In this document: positions 48,989-58,670 of the stretch, piece by piece
How positions within the stretch are numbered: position 1 is the first letter of the stretch
How the letters are laid out: each line of letters begins with the position of its first letter
DNA from: Leishmania mexicana MHOM/GT/2001/U1103
Taxonomy: Eukaryota > Euglenozoa > Kinetoplastea > Trypanosomatida > Trypanosomatidae
NCBI RefSeq assembly: GCF_000234665.1
Contig: NC_018327.1
Coordinates: 529,998 to 593,997, forward strand
Reading direction: 5' to 3'
DNA length: 64,000 bases
Program-made: the position numbers and the translations under genes
The notes under the pieces: model-generated
Told to the model about the DNA's origin: nothing
The model's database searches: none
What the model saw: the letters and a program-made list of their open reading frames with translations, nothing else

Positions 48989-51900
48989 ATGGGAATCAAA
49001 GGTCTCTGGCAGGCCCTGCGCGAGTACGTCGACGATGGCCATCTGTCTCAGTTTCGCGGCCAGCGCATGGCGGTCGACATGTATGTGTGGCTGCACCGGT
49101 GTATACATCGCTCTGTGCGCATCCGCACTGAGTCGGTCGTCGCCTTCTTCGACGCCAAGTATAGCGGCACCCCGTGCGGCACGGAACCGAACTCGTTAGA
49201 CAGCGGAGGTGACGCCGTGGCGCGTGCGTCACCGTCGCCGGCGTCGTTGTCGCTCGACGATGTCCTGGTCATCGATGATCAGTTTGTGGCACTCGTGGTG
49301 GACAAGGTGGCAGCGCTTCAGCGCTTCGGTGTTATTCCTATCTGCGTCTTCGATGGCGCAGGAATGCCGATGAAAGGCGGCACCGACGAGGAGCGACAGC
49401 GGCGGCGAGTAGAGGCTTTTCAAGGGGCACTGATCAAGCTGGAGAGGCTCTACTGCGATGCGCGTCGTCATCGCGGGTACACGGTGGAGGGCCACACGGC
49501 TGGTTCACGCATCACGCTTCCGCGAGACTCGCGCCACTATGAGGAGGCTGTTCAGCTGCTGGAGAAGGCTGTTGACATCTCCACAGAGCTGGCACACGCC
49601 GTCATCCAGGTGTTGAGGGAAGAGCGCCATGTGGAGTGCATCGTCGCGCCGTACGAGGCGGATGCGCAGCTGGCCTACCTATGCCGTGAGGGGTACGTCG
49701 CGGCAGCGGCGTCGGAGGACTCTGACTTGATCGCGTACTACTGCCCCTGCGTCATCTCCAAGCTGGACACTTTCTCCGGCAAGTGCGAAGTGCTGCAGCC
49801 ACCGCTGTGCGCGCCGCACTTCTTCCGGCGTATGGCCGCAACGAGCGCCACCGCCTCCTCCGCTGCCGCGCTGCTGCTGCGGTCCGCCACCGGCGACCGA
49901 CGCGCCGCAGCCGACGCAGATGCGGCTGGGCACCGGCGTGATTGCGTGAACAGCGACCACGCCCGCATGCGAGCCGCTGCGCTCCAGTCTCTCCAGCGAC
50001 CCCATAACTCCATCAACGGGGTGGTTGACGCGAACTCGGGTGAGGGTACCACCAGCGCCTCGATCGCCGCAACCGCAAGCGGATTCACCTACGAATCCTT
50101 CCTGCTTGGCTGCATCTTGAGTGGGTGCGACTATGTGCCCAACCTGCGCTCCATCGGGGTCAAGAAGGCGTTCAAGCTGATCGCGCACGCCACATCGCTG
50201 CGCCAATGCTTTACCACCCTGGAGCGTGAATTCGGATTTCCAGCGGACGAGCTGAGGCGCTATCGGCACCGTATCTTGGAAGCCTTTTACTGCTTCGCAC
50301 ATCACCTCGTGTACTCACCCCTCACACAGGAGATCGTAACATACCATCCCCTGCCCAGCTCCGACAGCGGCGTCACCGCTGTGCTCAAAACGCAACTGGT
50401 TGGCGAGGTGTGGCCTGCGCAGATGGCGCAGGAAGTGTGTGTGCAGTGCCTCAAGGACCCGTGCACCCTGCAGCTCTATAAGGGCGTGTATCAGCCATGC
50501 GTCACACAGTACCTGCAGAGGACAAGGCGCGGGCAGACCTCACTGAGGGCGTACACCGGCTTCCACGAGATGTCGTCGAACCGCGTTGTGGTGCACCTGG
50601 AGAAGCAGCGGCGAGGCGAATTGGCCATCTCGCAGCGCAGTCCTGACAAGGCTAGCTTCGGCGCACCCTTGAAGAAGCAGCGTGTTGCCTCTGGATTTAT
50701 CGGCAGCAACGCAGCGCCGCCCCAGTCGTCGTCCTCGTCGCGACAGCAAGCAGGGATGGTGGTTGTTCGATCGCGGTTCTTTATGGTGCGCGGGCGCACC
50801 GCGGTGTGTGAGCATTGGTCCACCAGCGAGACGGACAACGACGATGACGCGGATAGCGGCGGGCCAGAGGAGCACGTGATGGTGCCAAGGCGGGCGTCTC
50901 TCTGCCCAGCAGAGCCGATGACCAACACCAGCACCAGTAGTCACAACCCTTTTGCGTCGTTGGCGCACCGCCCATCATCGCCGGCGTCGCTCTCGACCAC
51001 GAAGGCGGCGAGCGGCAGTCTCACGGATGACTCGCCCAACGGGGTCGGGGCTGCCGCGACCACCACCTCGTGCCGCACAGCCGGGATAACTGCAGAGGAA
51101 GGGACGCAGGAGATGATGGATAGTGGCACTCCCAGCGACTGTGCTAAGTTCGATGATTCCGCCGAGAACTTGTCCTCCTCTTGGATGGGCGGTGGTGGCG
51201 CATCTACGAGCGCAGAATCTCTGCTCTGCACATCCGCTTCAGCTCTCTCCATGAGGGATTCAGAGAGCGCGAGGGATGGGGAATGCGAGGTGGAGGGCGA
51301 GCACAGGTCAACGCGCGTGCAGGCGGTAAGGGAGGCGCTGCGAAACGTCTGCTGCATGGCAGAGACCCCAGACATTGAGCCAAACACGGACGACATTGCT
51401 CAAGACACCGATGCGACGGCGAGGGCTGTTGGGACGCATGCCGCATCGCCTGCGCCGCCGCCACCGCGCTGCAATTGCCCGTTCGGCTATCGGAAGTGCA
51501 ACCGTGCGCACTCCGTTTTCGAGTCTTGCTTTCTCGGGCGGCCGTGGAGCCGCGATGAGGGGCCGCCGCCGCCACCGCTGCCCCCGGAGCAGCCGGCGGC
51601 ACGTGCGCCTGCCTCGGCTAAAGACTCTTCAACGGCGTCGCCGCAGTCTTCGCCAGCGAGTCCTCTGCAGCGATCAGCCGTGTCGCCGGCGGGAAAAGTC
51701 GCTGCTGGGTATGTGCCGCGCGCTTTTCGCCCTCCGCGCTCCACCGCGGCTGCCTCGGCTGCGACTCTCTCCGCCTCCGGCAATTCACCGCCGGTGCCTC
51801 TGAACGACTGCGACATGACGACCAAGACCGAGGACTTGGCGATGCTCCGGTCACCTTCAGAGGCGGAGTTCTTGGCAGCCGCACCGCTCACATCGCCATC

Positions 51901-52030
51901 CTCGTCGATGTTGCCATCGTCTCCGACGGATGGGGGCCCTGCGAGCAGTGCAGCACCACCGCCGCTGCCGTCATGCGCACCTGCAGTGAGCATGGCAATC
52001 TTCGAGAAGATGTTGTTCAAGAAGACGTAG
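48989..52030 (+). CDS. EXO1-like XPG/FEN1-family nuclease
   Basis: The 1013-residue protein begins MGIKGLWQALREYVDDGHLS, the exonuclease 1 N-terminus. Catalytic-domain landmarks are RMAVDMYVWLHRCIHRS, VIPICVFDGAGMPMK, APYEADAQLAYL near 220, ASEDSDLIAYY near 240, and LSGCDYVPNLRSIGVKKAF near 377, giving the acidic residues that bind the two metals and the helix-hairpin-helix DNA-binding part. Low-complexity insertions interrupt the domain, about 40 residues near 60-90 and about 80 near 275-360. The C-terminal half is a long disordered region with a Cys cluster (CNCPFGYRKCNRAHSVFESC) near residues 828-848. EXO1 is a 5'-3' exonuclease and flap endonuclease in mismatch repair and break resection. 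The very end (AIFEKMLFKKT) is short and basic, so a PCNA-type motif is not obvious. The ATG at 48989 follows the usual AG. Confidence 0.87.
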   Translation: MGIKGLWQALREYVDDGHLSQFRGQRMAVDMYVWLHRCIHRSVRIRTESVVAFFDAKYSGTPCGTEPNSLDSGGDAVARASPSPASLSLDDVLVIDDQFVALVVDKVAALQRFGVIPICVFDGAGMPMKGGTDEERQRRRVEAFQGALIKLERLYCDARRHRGYTVEGHTAGSRITLPRDSRHYEEAVQLLEKAVDISTELAHAVIQVLREERHVECIVAPYEADAQLAYLCREGYVAAAASEDSDLIAYYCPCVISKLDTFSGKCEVLQPPLCAPHFFRRMAATSATASSAAALLLRSATGDRRAAADADAAGHRRDCVNSDHARMRAAALQSLQRPHNSINGVVDANSGEGTTSASIAATASGFTYESFLLGCILSGCDYVPNLRSIGVKKAFKLIAHATSLRQCFTTLEREFGFPADELRRYRHRILEAFYCFAHHLVYSPLTQEIVTYHPLPSSDSGVTAVLKTQLVGEVWPAQMAQEVCVQCLKDPCTLQLYKGVYQPCVTQYLQRTRRGQTSLRAYTGFHEMSSNRVVVHLEKQRRGELAISQRSPDKASFGAPLKKQRVASGFIGSNAAPPQSSSSSRQQAGMVVVRSRFFMVRGRTAVCEHWSTSETDNDDDADSGGPEEHVMVPRRASLCPAEPMTNTSTSSHNPFASLAHRPSSPASLSTTKAASGSLTDDSPNGVGAAATTTSCRTAGITAEEGTQEMMDSGTPSDCAKFDDSAENLSSSWMGGGGASTSAESLLCTSASALSMRDSESARDGECEVEGEHRSTRVQAVREALRNVCCMAETPDIEPNTDDIAQDTDATARAVGTHAASPAPPPPRCNCPFGYRKCNRAHSVFESCFLGRPWSRDEGPPPPPLPPEQPAARAPASAKDSSTASPQSSPASPLQRSAVSPAGKVAAGYVPRAFRPPRSTAAASAATLSASGNSPPVPLNDCDMTTKTEDLAMLRSPSEAEFLAAAPLTSPSSSMLPSSPTDGGPASSAAPPPLPSCAPAVSMAIFEKMLFKKT

Positions 52031-52963
52031 CGGTGTGCCTGCAGTTGCCTCGACATCCGCGACGACCTCGCAGAGCCTGCCTTTGGAAAGGGGGGTGGGT
52101 GAGTGGGTGAGTGGGTGGGGAGGGCGGAGGATGCAGACACGGGCACACCCGCACACTGCTTTATCGCCCCTTTCACGTCGTTGAGTACGTGCCCACCCCC
52201 TCCCTCTCCCTGTGCGTGTCTGTGCCCCGGGACAGCACCTGCACGACAGGAGCGGTCTGCTTCTGCTTGCAGTCTCCCCATAGAAGTGCTGCCGTTTTTT
52301 TTATGTTTTCGATCGTGCGTGTCTTCCGGCGCGGTTGCTGGCTCGCGGCGGCGGCGGTGACGTGTGGAGGGTGGGGGGGCGGACTTTGTATTCTTGGGGA
52401 GCCCGCCGTTTGTGTCGGTGGCCGTCGTGGTAATAGCTAAGCGAGTTGCGCATCAGTTGGGCTCGCTCTCGCGCAGGCGAGTGCATGCACAAGGTAGATT
52501 TGCGCTCTCTCGCAGCTGTCTCGATCATCTCGCTGTGCCTTGCATCAATGTGGTGCCGGCACTGTGTGCGACATACACACACACACGCACACATTGATGC
52601 ACCCACTCGGTTGGGATGATGCGATTCGGTCGCGTATCCAGCCCGGCGCTGTCTTGCGTGGAGTACCGATAGAGTAAAGGACCGTGAGGAAAAAGCATAC
52701 ATACGTGCGCTTACGCTTGTGGGGATGTGTGCTCCGCGCAGTCGACGAAGGGAGGCCCATCTTCATTGGATGGCGGGTCGCCCATCCCTGCACCATTACA
52801 CAAGGGACATGCGCGCTGGAGTAGGGCGCGGTGAAGTTTAGCTGTGCACGCACACACGCCTACACCAACCCACACATAGGCCATCCTCATCTTCCTCTCT
52901 CCTCGAAGCACAGATGCCCTTAGCCCCCCTTCTCCTTCCACACACACACACAGACACACCCCA
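52031..52963. other. Intergenic region between EXO1-like gene and SIDER copy 5
   Basis: About 930 bp of EXO1-like 3' UTR. There are GAGTGGGT-type repeats at about 52096-52117 and an interrupted CA run at about 52570-52592. No coding frame is supported. Confidence 0.45.
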
Positions 52964-53480
52964 GTGTGTGGCATCACAGGGCCCAGCAACCCCCCATGCT
53001 CTGTTTGTGTGGGGAGAGGCCAAGCAGCCCGCACCCTATCCCATGCCGATGCCGAGCAAACCTCTGGTGGTGACAGGGCCAAGCACCAACGACCTAGGGG
53101 AGCCAGAGCGGTGCATCGCTGCTGATGTCGGCGGTGAGGTCCTGGACGGCGCACATGCTTGTGCCTTTGATATGCAGTAGGCAGAGCGGCAACGCGACTC
53201 GAGCGTATCCCACACCAGGCCCTCACACTGCCCACGGGTGGGAGGTGCCCCGGGTGTCACGCCGAGGGACGCCGGCCGGGGTGGCGATCAGCACGATGGG
53301 AGTGACTGCGCAGGCGACCTGCGAGGCGTTGGGTTCGCCGAGTATGAGGCAGTGGACGTGCTCTCAGATGACCGAGTCGGCGCACTGCTGTGCCGCTTGT
53401 CTACGGCTTCTTCGCAGCACGGGATGGGAGACTTTGACAGGCCGAGGGGTCGAGTGGTGCACCACCTCATGTTGTACGGC
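52964..53480 (+). mobile_element. SIDER-type retroposon, copy 5 (full length, diverged)
   Basis: This 517 bp element aligns end to end with copy 2, with clear divergence throughout. The head matches in outline (GTGTGTGGCATCACAGGGCC against GCGTGGTACCCCAGGGCACC), the string GCGACTCGAGCGTATCCCAC is preserved exactly, and the tail ends CATGTTGTACGG against CACGTTGCACGG. It lies in the 3' region of the EXO1-like gene in the sense orientation. Its divergence is the normal state for SIDERs and contrasts with the near-identical pairs 1/2 and 3/4. Confidence 0.72.
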
Positions 53481-54767
53481 ACAGTGGACGGACACATGCG
53501 GAAGAATGAAGGGGAGACGTCTGTATGTCTTTCGCTCTCTCTCTCTGTGCATCGATGCGCTCGAGCTTTATTTCTTCGCCGTTGCCGCGCACCTTTGTGG
53601 GTCTCCCCCTTCCCCGAATTACCACGTGAGCCTTCCCGAGCTGCTCATCATCACCGGGCAGATGAGTGCCGAGTTGCTAGAACAGACGGAACAGCCGTCC
53701 TTGCACTTCCGCCCCTCTGTATATTCTCTGCTGCCTAGTGCGACAGCTCTCCTCCCCCTGCCGGCATCACCACAACACCTCTTCGTGTTCCTGCGTCGCG
53801 GCGCACCGCTTGCTAGGGATGCGAGGTCGAGCGTGTGCGCGTGTGTCCAGGCGGAGGCGGCCGCCCGCACACACGCGCACTCCGTCTCCGTAAGGCCTTC
53901 CTCACCCTCTTCGCGGCCTTTCTGAGCTTATCGCTGCGGTGTGTCCGTGCGCTGACGTCTTTCTTTCTTGGCGCCCCCGATGGGGCCCTGCTGAGCGACA
54001 AGCGGTGTGGGGCATCTGCTTCCGCTACCAAAGACCCAAGCCGGCGTAGAGAGCAAGAGAGAGATGGAGGCTCGGGCATGTGCATCTTTATGCCGCGTGT
54101 CTCCATGCTTGGGCCGCTCTTGGCTCATGTGTCACCACCTCCGCACTGCTCTGGTGTCCTTCCTTGATGGGCGTCTCTCTGGAGGAGGATGCTGTGATGG
54201 AGCGGTGCCTGCGCCTTCGTTCTCGCTGGTTGTACCTTTCTTCTCCGCTCCTCCCCGTCTCTACTTCGTGTGTTGGGTGCATGTCGATGTGTCATTCGTG
54301 GCGGGTGTACGGGCGCGTACAGCACTGACCGCAGACACAGCCGCTGCTCCCTCTCTTGACTGGGCGACTGGGACACGGTGCCCGAGTTTGCGAGTGTGTC
54401 GCTGAACACGGCCGCTCTCCGTGCTCACACACATGCACACACATGCCCAGAGAGGGGCTCATTGCGCACAGAAATAAATTTGCATACTCAGTAGGATCCG
54501 AAGCGGCAACTCCTGCGCAGGTCGAGGCCGCATTAAGGGAGGCAGAGGCCCAGGAAGCCCCCAGAAGGCTTCGGCGGATTTCGGGAACACACGCCGGAGA
54601 AAAGGGAAGAGAGGTGGACAGCGTACAAAAGGCCGCTGGTTGTGCTTGGCACCTCACGCATCTCTGTGTGACTCCTCGTAGGCGTTGCGTGCGCGTGTGG
54701 ACCTGCTCCAGACAGCGCGCACTCGAACCGTTTTACCCGTGTGCTGCTGCTGCTGAGGGCCGCATCG
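53481..54767. other. Intergenic region upstream of the 1300-residue protein gene
   Basis: It is pyrimidine rich in parts, with a likely acceptor AG 54680-54681 for the next gene. A stretch at about 54443-54640 has a coding-like, purine-rich character and is listed separately. Confidence 0.45.
54443..54640 (+). other. Possible small coding remnant
   Basis: From an ATG at 54443 the frame reads MPREGLIAHRNKFAYSVGSE and then TPAQVEAALREAEAQEAPRR, with amphipathic, Ala/Glu/Arg-rich residues unlike the surrounding pyrimidine-rich sequence. The frame remains open into the next gene (to 54892), but the likely acceptor for that gene (54680-54681) cuts through it. I do not recognise a family. It could be a small gene, a pseudogene fragment or chance. 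Confidence 0.25.
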
Positions 54768-57700
54768 ATGCGGCTGTGTCGCCCAGCGCTTTTTTCGCCG
54801 GCTACTGCGGCTCACCCCATCCTCGGCTCCCTGCGGCGGCACCGTGGAGGCGGGCTGTGCGGTGGCACGGTGCACGCAGTGTGTTGGCGTAGTAACGCGC
54901 GTGCATCTGGCCAAGCGCACCGTCCGCCCTCCAAGAGCTGTTTCGTGGAGCCGGCGTTGGCGACGTCTGTGCAGGCGGATGACGGCAGCAAAGTCTCTGC
55001 GTCTGAAATTTCTGCACCACCAGCAGTGACCTCATCGCCCGTCACCGGCGATGCGTCTACGTCTGCGAAGGGCTGCCCGTACGGCGCTGCCTCTGCTGCT
55101 GATGTGCTCCTCTCGCTGAACCACATGCAGCGTCTCCTGCGCCGGCTGCCAGTGGGTACGTCCCGCTTTCTCTTCCACTACAACGAGCTACCCTCTAACA
55201 TACGTGACAAGATGCCGCTGGTAGTGCAGCAGCATCAGCACAGGGCCCAAGGGAGCTCGAAGGAACAGGGACACACCACCAACGCTGCGGCGTCAACACC
55301 AGTATCGGCGCCCGAACGCTGTGCTTTGGCGTCAGCGGAGACTCCAACAGTTGGTGACGCGCCTGGGCGTCGCTCAGTCACCGCTGACTACTCGCGTCTG
55401 CTCACCCTGGCTCAGCCTCAGCTGACCGCGTCGGAGAAGACCCTCTTCGCCCTCTTCAGAGGCGCGCAGAAGGAGCGACAACTCGTGAGGCAGCAGCGGC
55501 TCAAGGAGCTGCAGGAGCGGTTCGTCATGGAGGGGGGTGGGCGGCGGTTGAGCGCCACGCAAAGATCCGCACCGTCCCCCGTGACTGACCCGCTTCTCCA
55601 CCTACACGGCTTGGAGGAGCCGTGCCTGCTCATCCCCGACACGCGCGGCACTTTCGTGTCCCTCGGATTGTCAGCCGACTTGCACTCCGCCACCGACGCT
55701 CCAACGTCCCCTACATCCGCGAGAGCGACTCCGGATGCGGCCGTAATGGGCGGGTTCCATCTTGGTCTCGCGTGTATCTCCACTGACTACCGAACCGACT
55801 ACGCAAGTCTCCCCCTGCACTACGTGCTCGGTGTTCCGACGGCGCTACTCGGCCTTCTGCGGTCGAGCCCCTCAGTCGGCAAGCATGAGTTTCACGAGCG
55901 TAAAATCAGGGATGGGGTGATCGACAGCGGCGCGTGCGCGTGGCGCAATCGGTGCCAGACGCCGGTGGATCTCTCCCGGTGGCTTGTCTTTGACATAGCC
56001 ACGTCACAGGTGCTGCTGCGGCGTCGCGGCGTGCCGCGCACCGATGAGCCACCGGTCTCCCACTACGTATCCGCGCTGGAGAGACAGGTCTTTCTCGCAC
56101 ACACGTACAGCTTTGACCCCAGGAGCGCTTACGAGGCGGCAGTTCTTCAGGCACGAGTGCCGGCTCAGCCATCAGGACCGACCGCAGGATCCAGCGCATT
56201 AGCAAGCGCGGCGGCACTGTCCACGATGAAGATGACGTTGCCGCCACTCTACACTCTCTTCTTCTTCACTGTGGCGCGAGGCCAGGCGACGACCAACTCC
56301 GGCGTCTCTCCCATCGACGCGGGGGTGCTTTACCCGACGTGCTTCTCCAGCTACATGTCGGAGGTGCCGACGACACAGCAGCTGGCAGCGGAAACGGCGG
56401 CAGCCGCACAGCGGCGTTGCGTGCACCATGCCGACACTTCTAAGCCCTCCGTGCTGCTGTCGTCCGTCACGGGCTCCGGGACTGCGGACAACTCCTCCTT
56501 CTTTGTGTCGATGCCCGGCAAGCGGCTGCGTGCGTGTGCCGGTGCCTCGTCGTCTACATCCGCGCATCTATGGACGGCGCAGGTGCAGAGTGGGAAGCTC
56601 GGAGGCATGGGTGACCCCGCTGGCGAGCCTTCGTCATCACCTTTCGCGAAGCAGGCGGCGCAGATGACAAGATATAGAGCAGAGACGGAATCCTCTGCGT
56701 CCAGGGACCAGGACAGGGGAGGCTTGTGTCGGCAAACCACGGCGCGCCAGGCGATGGCCGAAAGTTTTCGCATGTGGCGGGAGGCCGTGGCTGCCCGCGT
56801 GCCTTCGCCACCCCTGCGTACCTCCACCGGTGCGACGGCAGTTGCAGAGGACAGCAGCCGCTCACGGACACCGCCACCCATGACGGATGGGCAGCGGCGT
56901 CTACCAGGACCATCACCTCATCCACAGCATCCACGGCAGACGAGCAACTCGACAGACTCCGCGCCTCTGTCGCTTGCATCACGTGAGCAAGGGAGGGCGG
57001 AAGGCCACCGATCGCGACTGGAGGAACAACTCGATGCGGAGGGTGCAGCGCTCATGTCTGATAGCGGAGCCTTCACCCAAGAGTGGAGCACTGGCTTCCG
57101 CTTCGGTCGAGTGGCCATCGAGGTGGCAGTGCCACTGCTCTTTCCAATGTCTGCAGTGATGGGAGATGCAGCGGCGGCTCCTTGCTCTCTGCCACCAGCG
57201 CCCCCGGAGGCGCAGGCGAGCGGCGCCGATGCGGCCATAGGTGCCCCCGTACGTGTCATAGACGCACCTTTGGCGGACGCTCTGTGGCGTGCTCTCTACA
57301 CACCCGCAGCCGCCACCTCTGCGTTACCACCGACTTCGTCGACATTATTCAGCTCACCCCCCTCGTTCTTCTCTACTACACCTGACGCCGCCGCCGCCGA
57401 GGCAGTCATGACCTCCGTCCTCCCCACGGCGGAGGAGCGCCTCATGCTTGCCCGTGAGCGGGTGCTGCTACCGTTCCTGCTGCATCAGCCGCGGTGGGTG
57501 CTGCCGGCGAGCGACTCGCTTGGTGCGCTTCCTTCGTCGTCAAGGGTGTCAGACACCGACAACGGCCCGCGTGCTGCCCGTGAGCACAACAGGCCACCCC
57601 CAGTGAACGTGTGCCCGTCCCTATGGCGTCTTCATGAGCTGGAGCAGCTGTGCGGCTGGCGGCGCCACCGCTTGGCATTCAGCGACGTCTTCGGCAGCTT

Positions 57701-58670
57701 CTCGGGGCTGCTTATCCACGACCTTTACATCATGATCGGTCGACGGACACCGGCGATGCTGCCGGGCTCCATCTCTGCAACGACTCTAAGGGCGAGGCAG
57801 GCGGACAGGCCGCAGACCCTGCTGTCTCCACTTATTCTGCTCAACGACGTGGCGTATGTGGAGCGGGTGCTGCTGCCGGCGATGCAGCTCTTTGCGGTCA
57901 ACACGTGTACATGGGCGGACGGCGGCCTCTGCGTGTATCGAAGTCCGTACAGGGTGCTGCCCACCGAGCGGTGCTACGTGGTCGACGGCGACTTTGCCGT
58001 GAGCAAGAAGCCTAGCACTCCATCATTGTCATGTGCCGCACCGCCGCAGTGGGGCTCGCAGGCGCCGTGCGATGATGAGCCGGCCGGCTCGCCAGCGGAA
58101 ACCGCGGTGGAAGTCGCGCTGCACCACCGGCAGCTGTCGCTCTGGCTGCAGCAGCTGCAACGCGTCCCACACAAGTTCCTCAGACGGTGGCTGGCGGAGT
58201 GCCACGGCCGCATGTCTTTGAACCCAGCACTGGACGCTCGCGTGAGGATGAGGACCGGCGGGGTACCAGCAGCGTGTCTCGTGTTCTTCGTCGGCGCGTG
58301 CTCCAGTGCTGGGTCGACGCTGTCGTCACGCCCCTCACGGACCCCCTGCGGCGGCGGCGATGACGATATCGGAGACAGCGGCGCAGTTGCCGCTTCTGCC
58401 GAGGCAATAGAGAAAGGTCTTGAGCGCCTTCTCTCTCTCACCCCCGATCGCATTGCTGTAGTTCCGCTGGTCGATTTCGTGGTGTGGGGCGCGCTGTGCT
58501 CCGACTTCTCCGCCGCCTCCGTGCAACACCTCACACACGGCGCGGATAGATGTCGTGCGGCGCTTGACGCCGCCGCAGATGGCTTGGCGGCGGTGAAGTA
58601 CTGCGTGCGCTACCCTCGGCACCTCTGCTGTAACGGCGGCCGAGGAACGACAGTGGCGCTTCTCCGCTGA
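54768..58670 (+). CDS. Large protein of unknown function, probably mitochondrial (1300 aa)
   Basis: The product begins MRLCRPALFSPATAAHPILG, basic and Ser/Ala-rich with no early acidic residue, suggesting mitochondrial import. Long disordered Ser/Ala/Pro-rich stretches alternate with ordered blocks. Examples are VDLSRWLVFDIATSQVLLRR at about 410-429; LHELEQLCGWRRHRLAFSDV followed by FGSFSGLLIHDLYIMIGRR at about 960-1000; LSPLILLNDVAYVERVLLPA near 1030; and a C-terminal block with FLRRWLAECHGRMSL and IAVVPLVDFVVWGALCSDF. I recognise no family. The ATG at 54768 is the first after AG 54680-54681; the open frame extends back to 54741 without an ATG. Confidence 0.72.
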   Translation: MRLCRPALFSPATAAHPILGSLRRHRGGGLCGGTVHAVCWRSNARASGQAHRPPSKSCFVEPALATSVQADDGSKVSASEISAPPAVTSSPVTGDASTSAKGCPYGAASAADVLLSLNHMQRLLRRLPVGTSRFLFHYNELPSNIRDKMPLVVQQHQHRAQGSSKEQGHTTNAAASTPVSAPERCALASAETPTVGDAPGRRSVTADYSRLLTLAQPQLTASEKTLFALFRGAQKERQLVRQQRLKELQERFVMEGGGRRLSATQRSAPSPVTDPLLHLHGLEEPCLLIPDTRGTFVSLGLSADLHSATDAPTSPTSARATPDAAVMGGFHLGLACISTDYRTDYASLPLHYVLGVPTALLGLLRSSPSVGKHEFHERKIRDGVIDSGACAWRNRCQTPVDLSRWLVFDIATSQVLLRRRGVPRTDEPPVSHYVSALERQVFLAHTYSFDPRSAYEAAVLQARVPAQPSGPTAGSSALASAAALSTMKMTLPPLYTLFFFTVARGQATTNSGVSPIDAGVLYPTCFSSYMSEVPTTQQLAAETAAAAQRRCVHHADTSKPSVLLSSVTGSGTADNSSFFVSMPGKRLRACAGASSSTSAHLWTAQVQSGKLGGMGDPAGEPSSSPFAKQAAQMTRYRAETESSASRDQDRGGLCRQTTARQAMAESFRMWREAVAARVPSPPLRTSTGATAVAEDSSRSRTPPPMTDGQRRLPGPSPHPQHPRQTSNSTDSAPLSLASREQGRAEGHRSRLEEQLDAEGAALMSDSGAFTQEWSTGFRFGRVAIEVAVPLLFPMSAVMGDAAAAPCSLPPAPPEAQASGADAAIGAPVRVIDAPLADALWRALYTPAAATSALPPTSSTLFSSPPSFFSTTPDAAAAEAVMTSVLPTAEERLMLARERVLLPFLLHQPRWVLPASDSLGALPSSSRVSDTDNGPRAAREHNRPPPVNVCPSLWRLHELEQLCGWRRHRLAFSDVFGSFSGLLIHDLYIMIGRRTPAMLPGSISATTLRARQADRPQTLLSPLILLNDVAYVERVLLPAMQLFAVNTCTWADGGLCVYRSPYRVLPTERCYVVDGDFAVSKKPSTPSLSCAAPPQWGSQAPCDDEPAGSPAETAVEVALHHRQLSLWLQQLQRVPHKFLRRWLAECHGRMSLNPALDARVRMRTGGVPAACLVFFVGACSSAGSTLSSRPSRTPCGGGDDDIGDSGAVAASAEAIEKGLERLLSLTPDRIAVVPLVDFVVWGALCSDFSAASVQHLTHGADRCRAALDAAADGLAAVKYCVRYPRHLCCNGGRGTTVALLR

